Origin: Christensenellaceae bacterium Phil7
GTDB lineage: Bacteria > Bacillota > Clostridia > Christensenellales > CAG-138
Assembly (NCBI GenBank): GCA_001940845.1
Contig: MSGV01000023.1
Location: 272,312 to 336,311 of the forward strand
Length of the DNA: 64,000 bases
Direction of reading: 5' to 3'
In this document: piece by piece, positions 9,313-18,127 of the stretch
How positions within the stretch are numbered: the first letter of the stretch is position 1
Layout: every line of letters begins with the position of its first letter
The notes under the pieces: generated by a model
The model's database searches: none
What the model was told of the DNA's origin: nothing
What the model saw: only the letters and a program-made list of their open reading frames with translations
Translations under genes and position numbers: made by a program

Positions 9313-10383
9313 CTATTCTTTTAATTTGGCAAATACCATGCGGCCGGCGGAGGTTTGCAGCACGCTGGACACCACTATCTCAACAGTCTCGCCAATGAGC
9401 TGCCTTGCGCCATCGATGACGACCATCGTTCCATCCTCAAAATAGGCCACACCCTGAGTAAGCTCCTTACCTTCCTTAACTACCGTTACGACAAGCTCCT
9501 GCCCGGCGGTGACATTAATTTTCAAACTGTTTGCAAGATCATTAACGTTGAATACCGGAACACCCTGAACCGATGCAAGCTTATTGAGATTATAATCATT
9601 GGTAACTATCATCGCATGATTATCCATTGCGAATCTAAGAAGCTTAGCGTCTACCTCAGTAACATCGGGATAATCCTTTTCATATATCACGACCGAAGTT
9701 GACGAACGCATCTTATCAAGCATATCAAGCCCCCGCCTTCCGCGGCTTCGCTTTAAAGGATCAGCGCTATCCGAAATGCGCTGAAGCTCATTCAGAACGA
9801 ATTGCGGTATGATAACTGTCCCCTCAACGATTCCAGTTTCATATACGTCAAAGAACCTGCCATCAATTATTGCAGAGGTATCAAGTAACTTTGGCACAGC
9901 AACGGTTTTCCCGATCCCACGATCGCTTTTTTTGAACCACTTGGGGAGGTTGATCTCCTTGATCCGCTTCGTTGGAATCACCCAACCCACATAACCGCAA
10001 AAGATGAATATAAATACGCTGCACACCGTTCCGAGTATCGGCGGATTGAGCTTTGAAGTCAACGTACTGACAAGCCAAGCGACAATCAGACCGATAATCA
10101 ATCCAATGGAACCAAGAAAAACCTCGGCTAAGGGTATCTCAGAAAAATATCTGACTATCGCCTTTGTTGTATATGAAAAGAATTTTATGATCGATGGGGC
10201 TGCAAAATAACCCAAAACGCCAAATGCAATCCCAAACAATACATATATACCTATGGATAGCCAAGCCATCGTACTCGAGGACAATGCGGCAAAATATGCC
10301 CCGCCTATGATAAGCTGTGCTAAGCTTAAACCGATTGCAGCGCCCAGCAGCGTTGTCAATGTTCTAACGATCTTTTTCGCCAA
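9313..10383 (-). CDS. Membrane-anchored PIN/TRAM domain protein (YacL-like)
   Basis: The 356-residue protein has four hydrophobic N-terminal segments (roughly 8-30, 38-62, 80-112 and 118-135), then a PIN nuclease domain (about 165-280) and a C-terminal TRAM RNA-binding domain (about 285-355). The PIN acidic residues are visible in LLDTSAIIDGR, the ELQRISDS region, VDAKLLRFA and VTNDYNLNKLA. This architecture is that of Bacillus YacL, a predicted membrane ribonuclease of unknown substrate. It lies downstream of the CarD gene, the same association as in many Bacillota, so the two are probably cotranscribed. Confidence 0.88.
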   Translation of the reverse strand: MAKKIVRTLTTLLGAAIGLSLAQLIIGGAYFAALSSSTMAWLSIGIYVLFGIAFGVLGYFAAPSIIKFFSYTTKAIVRYFSEIPLAEVFLGSIGLIIGLIVAWLVSTLTSKLNPPILGTVCSVFIFIFCGYVGWVIPTKRIKEINLPKWFKKSDRGIGKTVAVPKLLDTSAIIDGRFFDVYETGIVEGTVIIPQFVLNELQRISDSADPLKRSRGRRGLDMLDKMRSSTSVVIYEKDYPDVTEVDAKLLRFAMDNHAMIVTNDYNLNKLASVQGVPVFNVNDLANSLKINVTAGQELVVTVVKEGKELTQGVAYFEDGTMVVIDGARQLIGETVEIVVSSVLQTSAGRMVFAKLKE

Positions 10384-10437
10384 AAATCAAATCTCCAATC
10401 AAAACCTTCTTTAAAAATTACATGTATCAGCGCAAAC

Positions 10438-10935
10438 CTATTTGAGCCTGCGCAATTCACCAAGTCTCATATTGATCGCCTCAACGATCCCCTCCTCCTC
10501 CAAATCGAGCACCTCATGCAGCTCACTTACCAGGGCCTTTGTAGCCGCTGTAATCATCCTATGCTCGCTTGTAGAAAGCCCTCTATATCCGCTTCTCATA
10601 TTGAGCGAAATGATAACATCGATCGTTTTTTTCAAATCACCGGAATGCAGCATCATTGTTATATCACTGCGGCGTTGATTCCAATCCGAACTGAATTTGA
10701 TCGGGTTTACAATCGAAATATAATTAAAAACTTCTCTGCATTCTTCCGGAGAAAGGATCGAGCGCATTCCAAGCTGCTCCGCTTTAAAGAGCGGAACCAT
10801 TGTTGTCAGCCTACCGGCATCAAAACAGAGGACATAATAATCCGCAGTCTCTCCAAGAGCCGACCTTTGCTCAATCGCTTCAATCCTTCCGACACCATGC
10901 ATTGGATAGCTCACGGTATCGCCTATGGAGAACAT
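10438..10935 (-). CDS. carD: CarD family transcriptional regulator
   Basis: The 165-residue protein starts MFSIGDTVSYPMHGVGRIEAIE, the RNA-polymerase-interacting Tudor-like domain of CarD/CdnL/TRCF type, followed by a helical DNA-binding part. In other bacteria CarD binds the RNAP beta subunit and stabilises open promoter complexes, notably at rRNA promoters. The ATG follows AGGAGGAAAT. It lies 38 bp downstream of the purine nucleoside phosphorylase gene and 54 bp upstream of the PIN/TRAM gene on the same strand. Several CarD paralogues are usual in Clostridia, so which role this one has is unknown. Confidence 0.88.
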   Translation of the reverse strand: MFSIGDTVSYPMHGVGRIEAIEQRSALGETADYYVLCFDAGRLTTMVPLFKAEQLGMRSILSPEECREVFNYISIVNPIKFSSDWNQRRSDITMMLHSGDLKKTIDVIISLNMRSGYRGLSTSEHRMITAATKALVSELHEVLDLEEEGIVEAINMRLGELRRLK

Positions 10936-10973
10936 ATTTCCTCCTATTAATAAATTAGTTGATTTTTATTCGA

Positions 10974-11684
10974 TCATGCAATTTCGAGCGCGATCTGCAT
11001 CATCGTTGTAAATGAGCTCTCACGCTCATCCGCAGTGCAATCATTTTGAGGCGCAAACGGGCAATCGGATATAGTGCATATGCAGAGTGCATTCCTGCCG
11101 GCGCGTGCAGCATTGCAATAAAGTGCAGCGCTTTCCATTTCAACTGCAAGAACTCCCATTTTCTGCCATGCCGCCAGGCTCACTGAATCATCATAAAAAC
11201 AATCCGATGAATATAAATTGCCTACCATGAAACGTACCTTTTCATTCTCTGCGGCAGCAACGGCTTTGCTGAGAAGCTCATAGCTTGCAATAGGGGCGAA
11301 ATTTCCCGGCAGATTATATTGGGAAGCATAATTGGAATTTGTGCATGCGCCCATGCCAATGACTATATCGCGAACCGCCAGATCCGGATGAATCGCACCC
11401 GCCGAGCCCACCCTTATGATATTCTTTACGCCATAATAATTGAAAAGCTCATAAGAATAGATGGCTATCGACGGAATCCCCATTCCGCTTGCCATAACGG
11501 AAACACGCTTGCCATTATAGTATCCAGTGTAGCCCTGTACGCCCCGGATATCGTTGACAAGCCGTGCATCGGCCAAAAAATGCTCGGCAATGAACTTTGA
11601 GCGCTTCGGATCGCCTGGCATCAGTACGGTCTCGGCAAAATCTCCAAGCTGTGCAGTTATATGCGGAGTTGGAATGCTGCTCAT
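10974..11684 (-). CDS. deoD: Purine nucleoside phosphorylase, DeoD type
   Basis: Phosphorolyses purine (deoxy)nucleosides to base and (deoxy)ribose 1-phosphate. The 236-residue length and the motifs PTPHITAQLGDFAETVLMPG, GDPKRSKFIAEHFL, GYTGYYNGKRVSVMASGMG and AVEMESAALY identify the hexameric DeoD subfamily of the NP-I superfamily. The start at 11684 follows ATTCAGGAGGTGATTTTG; an in-frame ATG 13 codons upstream was rejected. It heads a possible PNP-CarD-PIN/TRAM transcript. The ribose 1-phosphate produced could feed the pentose pathway of the nearby transketolase. Confidence 0.93.
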   Translation of the reverse strand: MSSIPTPHITAQLGDFAETVLMPGDPKRSKFIAEHFLADARLVNDIRGVQGYTGYYNGKRVSVMASGMGIPSIAIYSYELFNYYGVKNIIRVGSAGAIHPDLAVRDIVIGMGACTNSNYASQYNLPGNFAPIASYELLSKAVAAAENEKVRFMVGNLYSSDCFYDDSVSLAAWQKMGVLAVEMESAALYCNAARAGRNALCICTISDCPFAPQNDCTADERESSFTTMMQIALEIA

Positions 11685-11761
11685 CAAAATCACCTCCTGA
11701 ATATTGATCAGTTGGCTTATCATTAAAGCCGTTCAGACCATAAACCAACCATCATACTTTC

Positions 11762-11790
11762 ATTATATCATCTTATTTTTTAAAATTCAA
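11762..11790 (-). promoter_or_regulatory. Sigma-A promoter of deoD
   Basis: Minus strand TTGAAT (11785-11790), 17 bp, TATAAT (11762-11767), about 77 bp upstream of the deoD ATG. Confidence 0.65.
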
Positions 11791-11863
11791 GAAAAATTTA
11801 GGCATATCATCTCAAACTCAATTACAGCTCCTTTAGCATTTCGGCATTTATTCAGAAATTACC

Positions 11864-11892
11864 TTGACAAATATTGCTAGCCCTGTTATTAT
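11864..11892 (+). promoter_or_regulatory. Sigma-A promoter of the SPT-like/reductase operon
   Basis: TTGACA (11864-11869), 17 bp, TATTAT (11887-11892). The ATG at 11943 is about 45 nt beyond the predicted start site. Confidence 0.7.
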
Positions 11893-11942
11893 TAATATAC
11901 AGGTTTTGTTTCTCAAAGCCATTTTATAACTCGGAGATTTAT

Positions 11943-13115
11943 ATGGACTTATTTGATAAATGTAAAGTCGAAATTGTTGAGCGGGCTAAAGCAGCCAACA
12001 TCTACCCCTATTTCCACGAACTTGAATCGAGGCAGGCACCCGAAGTTATTATGGAGGGAAAACGCCGAATCATGTTAGGCTCAAATAACTATCTTGGGCT
12101 CACCTCCGATCCCCGTGTCATTGAGGCCGGCATAAAGGCAATTGAACGGTATGGCTCCGGCTGCTCCGGCTCACGCTTTTTAAATGGAACGCTTGATCTT
12201 CATGTTCAACTCGAATCCGAACTTGCCGAATTCCTGGGCAAAGAGGCTGTGACGACCTTTTCAACCGGCTTCCAAAGCAATCTTGGCATCATAAGTGCAA
12301 TCACATCAAGAGGCGATTATATCTTCTGCGATAAAGAGAATCATGCAAGCATTTATGATGGCTGCAAACTCAGCTATGCTAAGACGATCCGTTTCAACCA
12401 TTCCGATATGGATCATTTGGAAACGGCATTGCAGAGCGTCCCCCTCGATTCCGGCAAGCTCATCGTTACCGATGGCGTATTCAGCATGGGCGGCGATATC
12501 TGTAGGCTTCCCGAGATCGTTGCTCTGGCCGAGAAATACCATGCTCGCGTTATGGTCGATGATGCCCATGGTCTCGGCGTCCTTGGCAATGGGGGCCGAG
12601 GCACCGCAGATTATTTCGGATTGACCGATAAAGTCGATATAATCATGGGCACTTTCAGCAAGTCCCTTGCATCTCTTGGCGGATACATGGCCGGTGACCA
12701 GCGCGTTGTAGACTATGTTCGCCACTCTTCCCGCCCATTCATTTTCTGTGCATCCATCCCTCCTGCAAATTGTGCTACAGCCATCGAAGCTCTGCATATC
12801 CTCCGCGAAAATCCCGATATGCCGCAGCATTTGATGGAGCTTGCCGCATATATGCGTCAGGGGCTTCGCAGCAGAGGAATAAAAATTCGGGAAAGCATAA
12901 CTCCTATAATTCCAATCTATACTTACGAGGAGATGAGGACGTTCTATAAGGCTAAAGAGCTTTACGAGGCGGGCGTTTATGTAAATCCCGTCCTTCCTCC
13001 AGCAACTCCTCCGGGAGAATGCTTGCTGAGAACGAGCTATATGGCAAATCTCACCACAGCCCTTTTGGATGAAGCCCTTGATATTATTGAAAAGGTCATT
13101 GCCAAGGATGAATAA
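11943..13115 (+). CDS. Alpha-oxoamine synthase, serine palmitoyltransferase-like
   Basis: PLP enzyme of 390 residues that would condense an amino acid with an acyl-CoA. Motifs: NNYLGLT (48-54), GSGCSGSRFLNGTLDLH (71-87), HASIYDG (134-140), VMVDDAHG (203-210) and the PLP lysine in GTFSKSLASLGG (K240). The N-terminal YPYFHELESRQAPEV, the RFLNGTLDLHVQLE block and the C-terminal NPVLPPATPPGECLLRTS resemble bacterial serine palmitoyltransferases (Bacteroides Spt) as I recall them, more than the Kbl at 330-1511 or BioF. The start follows CTCGGAGATTTAT; the upstream in-frame start adds a non-homologous hydrophobic stretch. It overlaps the next reductase gene by 8 bp. 8-amino-7-oxononanoate synthase or a Kbl paralogue remain alternatives. 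Confidence 0.75.
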   Translation: MDLFDKCKVEIVERAKAANIYPYFHELESRQAPEVIMEGKRRIMLGSNNYLGLTSDPRVIEAGIKAIERYGSGCSGSRFLNGTLDLHVQLESELAEFLGKEAVTTFSTGFQSNLGIISAITSRGDYIFCDKENHASIYDGCKLSYAKTIRFNHSDMDHLETALQSVPLDSGKLIVTDGVFSMGGDICRLPEIVALAEKYHARVMVDDAHGLGVLGNGGRGTADYFGLTDKVDIIMGTFSKSLASLGGYMAGDQRVVDYVRHSSRPFIFCASIPPANCATAIEALHILRENPDMPQHLMELAAYMRQGLRSRGIKIRESITPIIPIYTYEEMRTFYKAKELYEAGVYVNPVLPPATPPGECLLRTSYMANLTTALLDEALDIIEKVIAKDE

Positions 13116-13905
13116 TCATGAACGAATAACTGTCATAACCGGTGCATCAAGCGGCATAGGGCTTTCGGCAGCAAGGCTCTTTCGGAAGAAGGGTGATAAG
13201 GTTTATTGCCTTAGCCGCCGTACATGCCCGGAAAACGGGATTATCAGTATTCCCTGTGATATCACCGATGAAGCTCAGATACGGTCCGCTTTTGATTCAA
13301 TCATCGCCGATTGCGGACGTATCGATGTTTTGATCTGCAATGCCGGCTTCGGCATCTCCGGGGCTGTCGAATTCACCGAAATAGCAGATGCTCAAAGACA
13401 GTTTGATGTTAATTTTTGGGGCGCAATGCGCTGTCTAAGAGCAGTGCTCCCCCATATGCGCGAACAGCGTTTCGGAAGGATAATAATAACCAGCTCCGTC
13501 GCAGGAGCTATTTCCATCCCGTTTCAAGCTTATTATTCAGCCACAAAGGCTTCCCTGAACTCTCTTGTGCTTGCCGTCAACAACGAGGTGAGAAGCTATG
13601 GCATAAAGCTTTGTGCCGTCATGCCCGGCGATATTAAAACCGGATTCACTGCTGCAAGAGATAAGATCTCTGGTGGGGAGAATAGCTATGTTTCGCTCAA
13701 AAAATCCGTTGCCGCCATGGAGCACGACGAGCAAAATGGAATGTCTCCGGAATGCATTGCCCGGAAAATGTACGCACTTTCCATAGAACGCTCCCCAAAA
13801 CCGCTTTCGTCCGTCGGATTCAAGTATCAGGCATGCTGTCTGCTCATAAAGCTGCTGCCTGCTAGAACCGCAAATTGGATCGTCGGCAAGATGTATGCGA
13901 GCTGA
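13108..13905 (+). CDS. Short-chain dehydrogenase/reductase, possible 3-ketosphinganine reductase
   Basis: Classical SDR of 265 residues. Visible: cofactor motif TGASSGIG (11-18), NAG (78-80), catalytic S130 and the Y143-SAT-K147 pair. The C-terminal 35 residues are hydrophobic and basic (KLLPARTANWIVGKMYAS), suggesting membrane association. The start codon ATG lies inside the end of the preceding SPT-like gene (8-bp overlap), which implies translational coupling. Since serine palmitoyltransferase makes a 3-keto product that needs an SDR-type reductase, a 3-ketosphinganine reductase role is plausible, but the SDR family is too broad to prove it. A hairpin follows the stop. Confidence 0.7.
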   Translation: MNNHERITVITGASSGIGLSAARLFRKKGDKVYCLSRRTCPENGIISIPCDITDEAQIRSAFDSIIADCGRIDVLICNAGFGISGAVEFTEIADAQRQFDVNFWGAMRCLRAVLPHMREQRFGRIIITSSVAGAISIPFQAYYSATKASLNSLVLAVNNEVRSYGIKLCAVMPGDIKTGFTAARDKISGGENSYVSLKKSVAAMEHDEQNGMSPECIARKMYALSIERSPKPLSSVGFKYQACCLLIKLLPARTANWIVGKMYAS

Positions 13906-13943
13906 ACGTTTATCTATCTATACTTAGAATATTATTTTCTGGT

Positions 13944-13974
13944 CAACGGCCGGGGTGCTGCATCCCGACCGTTG
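13944..13974. terminator. Hairpin between convergent SDR and hydroxyacid dehydrogenase genes
   Basis: CAACGG (13944-13949) pairs with CCGTTG (13969-13974), with an inner CGGG/CCCG stem (13951-13954 with 13964-13967). No U-run; placed between convergent genes. Confidence 0.6.
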
Positions 13975-14001
13975 AAGTATGCTCAACATATCGAAAGCAT
14001 A

Positions 14002-14967
14002 TCAATTTTCAAATCTATTTTCCAGAGCCCGATAGCCTGTATCGCTATCCACCAAATTCAAAATAGGTCTGCCGCTCATCAAATTCTCAAGATTTCTTGA
14101 TGCTATCTCAACTATTCTATCATGTGTCTGGCGAAGATGATAATACCCAGAAATATGAGGTGTAATTATTACTCCCGGACATTTCCATAGCGGATGCTCC
14201 ATTGGCAATGGTTCAGGGTCGGTAACATCAAGCCCTGAAAGTATACGCCTTTCATTCAACACCTTAACAAGTGCATCCGTCACAATTGCGCTGCCTCTTC
14301 CGACATTCAGAAGGATTGCGCCTTCGTGCATTAGGCGAAGCCTTGCTTCATCCATGAGTCCCCTGCTATCGCCGCTGTTTGGCAAAGCAAGTGCAACGAT
14401 ATCTGCGCTTGGAAGCAAATTATCCAAGCTGTCCATAGAGTAAACCTCATCCATGTAATTCGGTATTTTGCGTGGATTCCTTCTTATTCCAATATTATAT
14501 GCTCCGAGAAGCTTGCAGCGTTTTGCAAATTCTCCTCCAATATCTCCAAGACCTATGGTCAGCACTCTTGCGCCTTCTATCGAGGTCACACCTCCCTCAT
14601 CACGCCAGATGCCTGCATTCTGATTATCGCGATACAGATGAAGCTTTTTCATGAGCATGAAGAGCATTCCCAGCATATGCTCGCTGATCGCAAGCCCATA
14701 TGCACCGCTGGAATTAGAAAGCAGGGCTCCCTTCGGCATTTTCCCCGCGAAGGCATCCGATCCTGCCATGCTTAGCTGAAGCAGCCTGAGTTTTTTGCAT
14801 TGTTCTAGCTTATCCACCGGTATGCTTCCGATTATAACTTCGGCATTCTCAAGCTGCTCATCCTCCACGCTTTTGCCCCTGAGAAAGGTAAAGCTTCCAT
14901 TCGGGTAAGCAGCGATTAGCCTCTCCTCGTGCTCGGGATATGTCGGCATTGCAACAAGAATATTCAT
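14002..14967 (-). CDS. D-isomer-specific 2-hydroxyacid dehydrogenase
   Basis: NAD(P)-dependent dehydrogenase of about 321 residues. The Rossmann motif GLGDIGGEFAKRC, the catalytic-arginine segment LLNVGRGSAI, the GLDVTDPEPLP segment with its aspartate/glutamate, and the PHISGYYH histidine motif are all present. The N-terminus is closest to the GhrA/phosphoglycerate-dehydrogenase-like group reducing glyoxylate, hydroxypyruvate or other 2-oxoacids; exact substrate unknown. Two start codons are possible (14976 or 14967); the second gives the better distance from AAAGGA. Monocistronic. Confidence 0.85.
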   Translation of the reverse strand: MNILVAMPTYPEHEERLIAAYPNGSFTFLRGKSVEDEQLENAEVIIGSIPVDKLEQCKKLRLLQLSMAGSDAFAGKMPKGALLSNSSGAYGLAISEHMLGMLFMLMKKLHLYRDNQNAGIWRDEGGVTSIEGARVLTIGLGDIGGEFAKRCKLLGAYNIGIRRNPRKIPNYMDEVYSMDSLDNLLPSADIVALALPNSGDSRGLMDEARLRLMHEGAILLNVGRGSAIVTDALVKVLNERRILSGLDVTDPEPLPMEHPLWKCPGVIITPHISGYYHLRQTHDRIVEIASRNLENLMSGRPILNLVDSDTGYRALENRFEN

Positions 14968-15156
14968 ATTAAACATTTTCCTTTCACTGTCATTCAGTTA
15001 TTATAATTTTATAAAAAATAACATCGTTGTCAAGAAACATTTTGAGTTGAGATTATATTTATAAAACGGGGTTGTTTTTCTCCCACGTTAGTGTTAATAT
15101 TTGAAATCCGGAAACATTTTTCCGAATTAAGACAAAATCAGGGGAGAAATTTAAAA

Positions 15157-16026
15157 ATGAAGAAGCCCAGCTCTGCACAGGTCAAATCCACTCTCATAGA
15201 TATCGTTTATGATATCGTTGGCTGTTTTCTCTACGGCGTTGGAATGGTTACTTTTGCCTCTGCATCCAATTTTGCGCCCGGCGGTGTATCTGGCTTGGCC
15301 ATACTGCTTAACTATCTTACACATATCAAGATAGGTTTTGCAACGGTTCTCATCAACATTCCGATAATTCTTCTAACATTCAAAACTCTTGGGAAGAAGT
15401 TTTTTGCACGCTCCATTAAAACAATACTGATCTCTTGGGTGGTTGTAGATGGGCTTGTTCCGCTAATACCTTTATACAGAGGTGAGCCTATCCTTGCTGC
15501 GATCTTCGGCGGAATTTTGGCGGGAGCCGGTCTTGCGCTGATTTACATGCGTGAATCCTCTACCGGTGGATCCGATTTCGTCATCATGGCAATACGCAAG
15601 AAAAATCCGCATCTCTCGCTGGGGAATATTTCGCTCGCTGTGGACAGCATGATCATTCTGCTTGGCGTGTTCGTATACGGCAATATAAATGCAGCACTAT
15701 ATGGTTTTATTATGACAATCCTGTATAGTCTCATCATTGATAAAATCATGTATGGATTTGATTCAAGGAAGCTCGTGATAATAATTACAGAAAACGGTCA
15801 TGATATATCAGAAAAAATAGGTGAGGATGTTGAGCGCGGAGTTACCATTGCTGATGGCGTCGGTGCCTACACGGGCAATAATAAAAAGATCCTTATGTGT
15901 ACCTGTTCAAAATCTGAAGTTTTTAAGATCAAGCGCATAACATATTCCGTTGATTCTAAAGCATTTATCATCGTCAGCTCCGTCGATGCGGCCTACGGCG
16001 AAGGCTTCAAGGATATCGACGACTGA
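15157..16026 (+). CDS. YitT family membrane protein (DUF161/DUF2179)
   Basis: The 289-residue integral membrane protein has about five or six hydrophobic segments in the first 200 residues, starting with FLYGVGMVTFASASNFAPGGVSGLA, which is the signature of the YitT family, and a soluble C-terminal DUF2179 domain (about 205-285). The function of the family is unknown. The ATG at 15157 follows AGGGGAGAAATTTAAAA; an in-frame start 22 codons upstream precedes the ribosome site. It is followed by an inverted repeat at the promoter of the next operon. Confidence 0.88.
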   Translation: MKKPSSAQVKSTLIDIVYDIVGCFLYGVGMVTFASASNFAPGGVSGLAILLNYLTHIKIGFATVLINIPIILLTFKTLGKKFFARSIKTILISWVVVDGLVPLIPLYRGEPILAAIFGGILAGAGLALIYMRESSTGGSDFVIMAIRKKNPHLSLGNISLAVDSMIILLGVFVYGNINAALYGFIMTILYSLIIDKIMYGFDSRKLVIIITENGHDISEKIGEDVERGVTIADGVGAYTGNNKKILMCTCSKSEVFKIKRITYSVDSKAFIIVSSVDAAYGEGFKDIDD

Positions 16027-16034
16027 TAATTCTA

Positions 16035-16063
16035 TTGTAATTTGATCCGGCATGCACTATAAT
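16035..16063 (+). promoter_or_regulatory. Sigma-A promoter of ywlG-ktrB-ktrA
   Basis: TTGTAA (16035-16040), 17 bp, TATAAT (16058-16063), about 80 bp upstream of the YwlG-like start. Confidence 0.6.
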
Positions 16064-16084
16064 ATAGTAGTCAGCCGGATCAAA
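16041..16084. repeat. Perfect 11-bp inverted repeat straddling the ywlG-ktrBA promoter
   Basis: TTTGATCCGGC (16041-16051) and GCCGGATCAAA (16074-16084) form a perfect inverted repeat with a 22-bp centre containing the -10 box. The left arm fills the promoter spacer and the right arm lies just after the predicted transcription start. It could be an operator or the terminator stem of the yitT gene (no U-run). Confidence 0.65.
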
Positions 16085-16144
16085 CTCAATGATCGTAATG
16101 CATTGTTACGGCTATAATCACACCATCGAGGAGAGAATAATAAA

Positions 16145-16711
16145 ATGGAAATCACTATTGCCGATATTAAGAAGCAGACAATGGAAGCAATGGAAGAGCT
16201 GCTTGAAAATTGCAGCGAAGGTAACTATAAGCTTAGAGAGGGCGATATCATTATCATCGGATGCAGCACCAGCAAGGTAATGGGCTATCATATGGGCTCG
16301 CATTCCACCGAGGATTCCGCAAGAGCGATCATGGAAATCGTTCTCCCAATTATTCGCAGCAAAAAGCTCTTTCTTGCCTGCCAGTGCTGTGAACATCTCA
16401 ACCGTGCTCTGGTTGTCGAGCGAGCATGCATGGAAAAATATGATTTTACGCAGGTTTCCGTTCGCCCGGCGCTTCATGCGGGCGGAGCATGGAGCGTTCA
16501 AGCCATGCAGCAATTCGATGATCCTGTAGTCGTTGAGGATATCAAGGCATGTGCCCGTGCCGGCATGGATATCGGCGGTGTATTTATAGGGATGCATATG
16601 CGAACGGTTTGCGTACCCATTCATAACGAGAATACCGCTATCGGCTCCGCAAATATTACTATGGCGCATAGCCGTCCAAAGCTTATAGGCGGTGAAAGAG
16701 CCCAATATTAA
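16145..16711 (+). CDS. UPF0340/TIGR01440 family protein, YwlG-like
   Basis: The 188-residue protein matches the YwlG/UPF0340 family in its motifs: IIGCSTSKVMGYHMGSHST, the LACQCCEHLNRALVVER block with two adjacent cysteines, GGAWSVQAM, and GGVFIGMHMRTV. The biochemical function is unknown. It begins at an ATG with GGAGAG upstream and is followed after 8 bp by ktrB, so it is apparently the first gene of a potassium-transporter operon. A link to potassium uptake is suggested only by this position. Confidence 0.85.
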   Translation: MEITIADIKKQTMEAMEELLENCSEGNYKLREGDIIIIGCSTSKVMGYHMGSHSTEDSARAIMEIVLPIIRSKKLFLACQCCEHLNRALVVERACMEKYDFTQVSVRPALHAGGAWSVQAMQQFDDPVVVEDIKACARAGMDIGGVFIGMHMRTVCVPIHNENTAIGSANITMAHSRPKLIGGERAQY

Positions 16712-16719
16712 GCTTGCCC

Positions 16720-18102
16720 ATGGAAAACGATATTAAATCGATAAAGCAGCCTACCGCAAACACAGGGCGAAGGCGCAGCGGCATGACCCAGACCAGAGTC
16801 ATATGTCTCGGCTTCTTCGCAATAATTCTCATCGGCTCCATCCTGCTCTCCCTTCCAATATCCGCAAGGGATGGTAGAGCCACGCCGTTTATTGACTGCT
16901 TATTCACCGCCACATCGGCAACCTGCGTAACCGGGCTTGTAACATTGGATACCTGTATGCACTGGTCTATCTTCGGACAATGCATGATCCTTATCATGAT
17001 ACAGGTCGGCGGGCTGGGTTTTATGACCATTGCTACGCTGCTATTCATGCTCGTAAATAAAAAACTCGGTCTGCGTGAACGCCAACTGCTTTCCGAAAGC
17101 ATAAATACTCTTCAGATAGGCGGCATTATGAAGTTAACTCGTCGCATAATTACCGTCACGCTGGTCGTTGAAGGTGCCGGAGCAATACTGCTTGCGTTAA
17201 GGTTCTGCCCTCAGTATGGTTTCATAAAAGGGCTTTATATGGGCGTCTTTCATTCGGTATCTGCATTCTGCAATGCAGGCTTCGATATCATGGGCTTTGG
17301 CGGCGAGTTTTCATCGCTTACCGGATATCGAAGCGATGTTTTTGTAAATATCATTATTATGCTGCTCATCATAATAGGCGGTATCGGCTTCCTGGTCTGG
17401 GACGATGTTATAAATCACGGATTCAGATTCAAGCGTTATAGACTGCATAGTAAAATTGTCATCGTTGTAACTGCGATCCTTTTATTTTCAGGCGCATTGC
17501 TTCTTTTTTTAGCAGAATCAAATTTCACCGGTTCGGGCAAGCCGGTCGGAGAGCGTATTTTAGAAGCTTTCTTTGGTTCCGTCACCGCCAGAACTGCCGG
17601 ATTTAACACGGTTGATACGGCAAAGCTGTCCCCCGCAGGTATGCTTACAACCATGGTCCTGATGTTTATAGGAGGCAGCCCGGGATCTACGGCAGGCGGT
17701 ATAAAAACCACAACCTTTATCACGCTGATACTGTTCGGTTTTTCATATATTCGAAAGAATAATAGCTTTGGACTGTTTGGAAGACGGCTTCAAAGCGATA
17801 TTCTGAGAAAGGCAACCGCTGTATTTATAACAAACCTATCACTGGTCGTTATCGCATCTTTTATTGTGTGTATTGCAGATAACCTCCCGCTTGCAGATGT
17901 TGTGTTTGAAACCACATCCGCTGTGGCAACCGTCGGCATGAGCACAGGTATAACGAGAAGCTTTTCACTAACATCCAAAATCGTGATAATTTTGCTGATG
18001 TACTGCGGCAGAGTCGGAAGCCTGAGCTTTGCAGGAGCGCTTGCGGAGCGTAAGGCACCGCCGCCGGTTATGACACCCGCTGAGGACATCACCATAGGAT
18101 AG
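16720..18102 (+). CDS. ktrB: Potassium uptake channel subunit KtrB/TrkH family
   Basis: Integral membrane protein of about 460 residues from the SKT superfamily, with four pore-loop repeats. The selectivity-filter segments are visible: SATCVTGLVTL, AFCNAGFDIMG, VTARTAGFNTV and ATVGMSTGITR. It forms the K+ (Na+-coupled) translocating part of the Ktr system with the downstream KtrA. The start is uncertain: TTG at 16714 gives two extra residues and neither has an ideal ribosome site. Eight bp after YwlG and 25 bp before KtrA. Confidence 0.92.
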   Translation: MENDIKSIKQPTANTGRRRSGMTQTRVICLGFFAIILIGSILLSLPISARDGRATPFIDCLFTATSATCVTGLVTLDTCMHWSIFGQCMILIMIQVGGLGFMTIATLLFMLVNKKLGLRERQLLSESINTLQIGGIMKLTRRIITVTLVVEGAGAILLALRFCPQYGFIKGLYMGVFHSVSAFCNAGFDIMGFGGEFSSLTGYRSDVFVNIIIMLLIIIGGIGFLVWDDVINHGFRFKRYRLHSKIVIVVTAILLFSGALLLFLAESNFTGSGKPVGERILEAFFGSVTARTAGFNTVDTAKLSPAGMLTTMVLMFIGGSPGSTAGGIKTTTFITLILFGFSYIRKNNSFGLFGRRLQSDILRKATAVFITNLSLVVIASFIVCIADNLPLADVVFETTSAVATVGMSTGITRSFSLTSKIVIILLMYCGRVGSLSFAGALAERKAPPPVMTPAEDITIG

Positions 18103-18127
18103 TCAAAATCATAGTAGGAGTTAAATC

